Source: CAVPRW01 sp046727435 [NCBI: bacterium]
Lineage (GTDB): Bacteria > Tectomicrobia > Entotheonellia > J063
DNA: 9,476 bases
Direction: 5' to 3'
Assembly (NCBI GenBank): GCA_046727435.1
Contig: JBKPCR010000043.1
Location: 1 to 9,476, forward strand
Positions within the stretch are counted from its first letter, which is position 1. Each line of letters opens with the position of its first letter. This document shows, piece after piece, positions 7,015-9,476 of this stretch. Below the pieces are notes generated by a model. That model saw nothing but the letters and a program-made list of their open reading frames with translations, ran no database searches and was not told the origin of the DNA. The position numbers and the translations under genes were made by a program.

Positions 7015-7137
7015 ACGAATCTCCACGTGCCTCCCTCGCCCTCAGAGAGCATAGGCGCCGGGTTAAGGGTAAACACCATCAGTGAGAAGCTCTTGGCCCT
7101 CTCTCCTCTCGGGAGAGGGCTGGGGTGAGGGAACAGC
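7015..7137 (-). other. grdB-grdE spacer with interspersed-type repeat
   Basis: About 120 bases separate the two genes. The spacer holds a pyrimidine/purine hairpin element at 7097-7131, then the ribosome site of the grdE-like gene. No promoter stands out. Confidence 0.5.
7097..7131. repeat. Interspersed palindromic element (CCCTCTC...GAGAGGG-CTGGGGTGAGGG type)
   Basis: CCCTCTC (7097-7103) pairs with GAGAGGG (7113-7119) across a 9-base loop, followed by a CTGGGGTGAGGG tail. This composition is typical of short intergenic repeats scattered in many bacterial genomes. It lies inside the presumed grd-like transcript, where its hairpin could reduce downstream expression or stabilise the upstream RNA. 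A diverged pair of similar blocks occurs at 8697-8772. Confidence 0.65.
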
Positions 7138-8466
7138 CTACCCGTTGAGCAACTCCACCGGATCGAACAGTGTCGGCCCATCGACAGGTGTCTGCAATGC
7201 CTTCAAGGCCGTGCGGACGATGCGCAGTCCATAGGTATAATCTTTCTCGGGGCCAAGGTCTGGATCCCCGCAGACATGCTCGATCCGACTGCCCCTTACG
7301 ACACGATTCGCCCCCGTCGTCATGGCGAATTCATAGATCGCCGAAATCTGCGCAGTGGGAATGCCTACACGCTCGATCTCTTTGGTCATCGTTGCACCGC
7401 AACGATTGCAGGTGCCTCAGGTCGCCACCAGGAGACAGCCGGCAACCCTGGCCTCCTGGAGCTCGCGGCCGACGTCAGCCCCCATGCGACGGGCCTGTGC
7501 CACCGGTGTGCTAACCCCCGGTAGGGCATAGATATAGGGATAGATGCCGCCGATCTCGCCTTTGCGCTCCAGGTCACGCATGAAGCTCAGCGGCAGGATA
7601 TAATTGGGGTTTTTGTTGACGATATGATTGAAATAGCCAGCGTGATAGGCTTCCCATTCCCTTCCACTCAGACTTTCGAGTTCTGATACATCATGGCGGA
7701 AGTAACGTGTCGCATTGGCGGAGACCTGCTTATCGGGGTTCCCCTTGCGGACAAGTCCGCCGGTGGTGACGAGGGCGATGGTGGCTTTGGCGAGATCGGC
7801 AATGGGCAACGCGGGCGAGACGCGTTCGGGGACCAGAATCGGCACCTCGGTGGTAAATGACTGGCCCAACAATTTGGCTTTGAGCATATCCAACGCACGG
7901 CGGTATCCTGGCGCCGTGCGGGTATACATAGAGCGCACGCCACGGGGCAGAAAGCCCTCGACTTCAGCCGGTCCGAGCGGCTCTTTACGAGCCAATTTGA
8001 TGGCCAGGCGAGCCATCGCCGCGAGAGCGGCCTGCATCTCCACCGGACTGGCGCCGGTGGGAACGATCAGAATGTCCGGTCTGCCGCTCTCGACTCCAGG
8101 GTTATCCGGATGCATCCCCGTCAATGCCGGGATGCCGATTCCCTGTGCCGCCTTGCAAGCCTCGGCACAGGCTAATCCATAACGCCCGGACTCGAAGGCC
8201 GGTCCAGCGATCACCATGTCCGGCTTGAGGTCTTGCAGTATACGGATGATCGCGGCCAGGGCATTGTCACGTGCATCGTTGAGGAAATTGTCGCCGCAGA
8301 TGAGCGTGGCCACCACGGTGCCCTCATCCTTGAGGATCTGTTGGAGGGGCCGCCCAGAGCCAACCGGACCTTGTTGCACACGGGGAGGGATGTTCGCCAC
8401 TTCCTCTCCGCCAATTCCCGCAAAGAATTGGTTCAGATAATGAACCACTCGCAACGGGGTTTCCAT
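7138..8466 (-). CDS. grdB: GrdB-like selenoprotein (glycine/sarcosine/betaine reductase component B, gamma subunit family), Sec at residue 350
   Basis: A 442-residue protein when the in-frame TGA at 7417-7419 is read as selenocysteine; this matches the family length of about 436. In classical Grd systems this subunit works with the GrdE products in substrate reduction and hands a carboxymethyl group to selenoprotein A. N-terminal hallmark: RVVHYLNQFFAGIGGEE (6-22). Others: ICGDNFLND (56-64), AGPAFESGRYG (86-96), HPDNPGVESGR (119-129). The Sec site reads LLVAT-U-GTCNRCGATMTKEIER, the family's U-G-T-C-x-R-C motif, and the frame continues uninterrupted for 92 residues to TAG at 7138. Start: ATG 8466 with GGGAGG 6 bases upstream. 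It is the first gene of the cluster. Automated callers are likely to truncate it at 7417 and mis-start the rest at 7389. Real substrate is unknown because the partners are atypical. Confidence 0.93.
7388..7406 (-). promoter_or_regulatory. Candidate bacterial SECIS hairpin of the grdB-like gene
   Basis: On the coding (minus) strand ATCGTTGC pairs perfectly with GCAACGAT around a GGT loop. The first loop G is about 18 bases after the UGA, within the 16-37 base window usual for bacterial SECIS elements, with G in the first loop positions as that model requires. An alternative 5-bp stem GCACC/GGTGC can be drawn nearer the UGA. The hairpin falls within codons for NRCGATM, and the synonymous codon choices make the palindrome exact. 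SelB binding is inferred. Confidence 0.75.
7417..7419 (-). other. UGA selenocysteine codon of the grdB-like gene
   Basis: Plus-strand tca at 7417-7419 reads TGA in the grdB-like frame, immediately before the conserved GTCNRCG. The sequence on both sides matches one family, which rules out a chance stop. The grdE- and grdC-like genes in the same cluster end in ordinary TGA stops, neither followed by family-like sequence. Confidence 0.93.
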
Positions 8467-8696
8467 AGCCGTCCTCCCATACTCTCATGTGCATCTGACG
8501 ACCTGAATGGTCATCGGGCCACGGCGATGATCTGCAACGCCATGCAGCTGTGAACCTAGCCCTTATCTGTAATCATGCGCTCGGAGAGTTGATGGCTAAG
8601 CGTTGATCTAAGTACCATGCGCCGCGATTTCACGCCCTCCCGAACCCCTCACAAGGGTAGGTCTTTCTCAGATACGACACTGATCCTGGTGCCGTG

Positions 8697-8772
8697 CTCC
8701 CTCTTTCAGAGGGAGAGGGGACGAAAAACCTACCATAGAAAACTCCCAAATCCTCTCCCGTCACGGGGAGGG
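8697..8772. repeat. Two purine/pyrimidine hairpin blocks related to the 7097 element
   Basis: CTCCCTCT-TTC-AGAGGGAG (8697-8715) is a perfect 8-bp hairpin. CCTCTCCCG-TCA-CGGGGAGGG (8752-8772) is a second, imperfect one followed by TTGGATAGGG. The wording resembles the 7097-7131 element, suggesting decayed copies of the same interspersed repeat family. Confidence 0.5.
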
Positions 8773-8895
8773 TTGGATAGGGCGATACAACTAGGGAAGT
8801 ACTTATGGCACACGGTACTCAGCGCTCTTCCTCAGCAGCAGCAGCTATACGTCAGCGGCGCGATTCTACTGCAGGGGTAGACACGTCGGCAATAG

Positions 8896-8921
8896 AAAAA
8901 GCCGTGAGGCCCCAAGGGCCT
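8896..8921 (-). terminator. Weak terminator-like hairpin on minus strand
   Basis: AGGCCC-CAA-GGGCCT (8907-8921) is a perfect 6-bp hairpin. Read on the minus strand it is followed after 6 bases by TTTTT (8900-8896). The gap is long for an intrinsic terminator and no gene is known to need one here, so an operator or leader hairpin for the crotonase gene is equally possible. Confidence 0.25.
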
Positions 8922-9021
8922 ATGCTATAACATCGGGCAAGAGTTCGGAGTATCCTGATCCAAGGACGGGGGATGGACGCGAGCGACGAAGGATTTGCGC
9001 ATGCCACGTGAGGGGACTTCG

Positions 9022-9476
9022 ATGGTTGATTACGGCGTATATCAGCATCTCATCGTTGACAAGCAAGATGGCATCGCACGCATCACGATGAACCGACCGG
9101 AGGTGTATAATGCCACGAATGGCCGATTGCACTACGAGCTTGGGCGCATCTGGCTGGATATCGGTGCGGATGCTGACGTCCGTGTGGCGGTCATCACAGG
9201 TGCGGGGAAAGCCTTCTCCGCTGGCGGGGATCTGGACCTGATTGAGGGCTTTCTTGGGGATGCCGCGGCGATCGCAAACACGATGAAGGAGGCCGGCGAC
9301 ATCGTCTACAACATTACGAATCTGGACAAGCCGGTGATCTCAGCCATCAACGGCATCGCCGTGGGCGCCGGGTTGGCGGTGGCTCTGATGGCGGACATCT
9401 CGATTGCTTCAGAGGAAGCGCGCTTCACTGATGGCCATATCCGGTTGGGAGTGGGAGCTGGCGATCACTCGGTCAT
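9022..9476 (+). CDS. Crotonase-family (enoyl-CoA hydratase/isomerase-like) protein, 3' end off window
   Basis: The first 151 residues of a crotonase-fold acyl-CoA enzyme. Seen: GIARITMNRPEVYNA (17-31), the first oxyanion-hole loop KAFSAGGDLD (63-72), LDKPVISAINGIAVGAGL (101-118) with the second oxyanion-hole loop, and ADISIASEEARFTDGHIRLGVGAGDH (124-149). Aligned from memory on rat enoyl-CoA hydratase, the two catalytic glutamates (144 and 164) correspond to Ala119 and His139, so a simple hydratase is doubtful; isomerase, dehalogenase, hydrolase or other crotonase chemistry is possible. Start: ATG 9022 has AGGGG 6 bases upstream; the in-frame ATG at 9001 also has a possible site (AAGGA) and would add 7 residues. 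It is divergent from the grd-like cluster across a 550-base gap, so a metabolic link is only a suggestion. The family is typically 260-290 residues, so roughly half is present. Confidence 0.88.
   Translation, partial: MVDYGVYQHLIVDKQDGIARITMNRPEVYNATNGRLHYELGRIWLDIGADADVRVAVITGAGKAFSAGGDLDLIEGFLGDAAAIANTMKEAGDIVYNITNLDKPVISAINGIAVGAGLAVALMADISIASEEARFTDGHIRLGVGAGDHSV

Larger units (their letters stand above)
8467..9021. other. Divergent intergenic region between grdB-like and crotonase genes
   Basis: More than 500 bases without a convincing gene. The open frame at 8617-8880 on the plus strand has low-complexity, repeat-driven content and no ribosome site. The region holds the grdB-like ribosome site, a GGTAGGT (8656-8662) / ACCTACC (8728-8734) inverted pair enclosing a repeat hairpin, a second hairpin block at 8752-8772, and a short perfect hairpin at 8907-8921. 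Promoters for both divergent genes should lie here, but I find none with two good boxes. No tRNA or riboswitch was recognised. Confidence 0.5.

Noticed and set aside
8617-8880. 87-codon plus-strand open frame in the divergent intergenic region
   Set aside because: It runs through repeat hairpins, has no ribosome site and looks non-coding.
1-9476. CRISPR array, tRNA or rRNA genes
   Set aside because: No regularly spaced direct repeats, cloverleaf or conserved rRNA sequence was seen.

Overview
The window comes from a mid-to-high-GC (roughly mid-50s % by eye) bacterium, probably an uncultured, non-clostridial lineage. Pointers are a fused transaldolase/glucose-6-phosphate isomerase, a DUF1931 histone-fold protein and a glycine-reductase-like cluster containing a UGA-encoded selenocysteine. 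I cannot name the phylum; Methylomirabilota or Tectomicrobia-like bacteria are guesses. The organism must decode UGA as selenocysteine for the grdB-like gene to work, although no sel genes lie here.

Left part (1-2162, minus strand): the 5' two-thirds of a tal-pgi fusion, running off the left edge and broken by one in-frame TGA at 1250-1252, then a DUF1931 gene. Middle (2217-4190, plus strand): two unrecognised genes (2400-2891 and 3073-3633) with leader oddities, a possible 46-residue ORF, and the decayed N-terminus of an integron-type tyrosine recombinase (3869-4146) with two in-frame stops. An AT-richer stretch with a 15-bp palindrome lies just upstream of that remnant.

Right part (4194-8466, minus strand, transcribed right to left): a three-gene cluster. 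It holds a GrdB-like selenoprotein with Sec at residue 350 and a perfect hairpin just after the UGA, a GrdE-like protein, and a GrdC-like thiolase-fold protein. Canonical glycine/sarcosine/betaine reductases need GrdB+GrdE (component B, substrate activation with a pyruvoyl group), GrdA (selenoprotein A) and GrdC+GrdD (component C, acetyl phosphate). Here GrdA and GrdD are absent from the cluster, and the GrdE-like protein lacks the cysteine where the pyruvoyl precursor should be. The cluster is therefore best read as a divergent, Sec-dependent Grd-like system of unknown substrate. Divergently, on the plus strand at 9022, a crotonase-family gene starts and runs off the right edge; both classical hydratase glutamates are replaced, so it may be a non-hydratase acyl-CoA enzyme.

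The most interesting points are the non-canonical selenoprotein cluster with its embedded SECIS-like hairpin, the missing pyruvoyl cysteine, the isolated TGA in tal-pgi in a Sec-decoding organism, and the integron-integrase scar next to the cluster.
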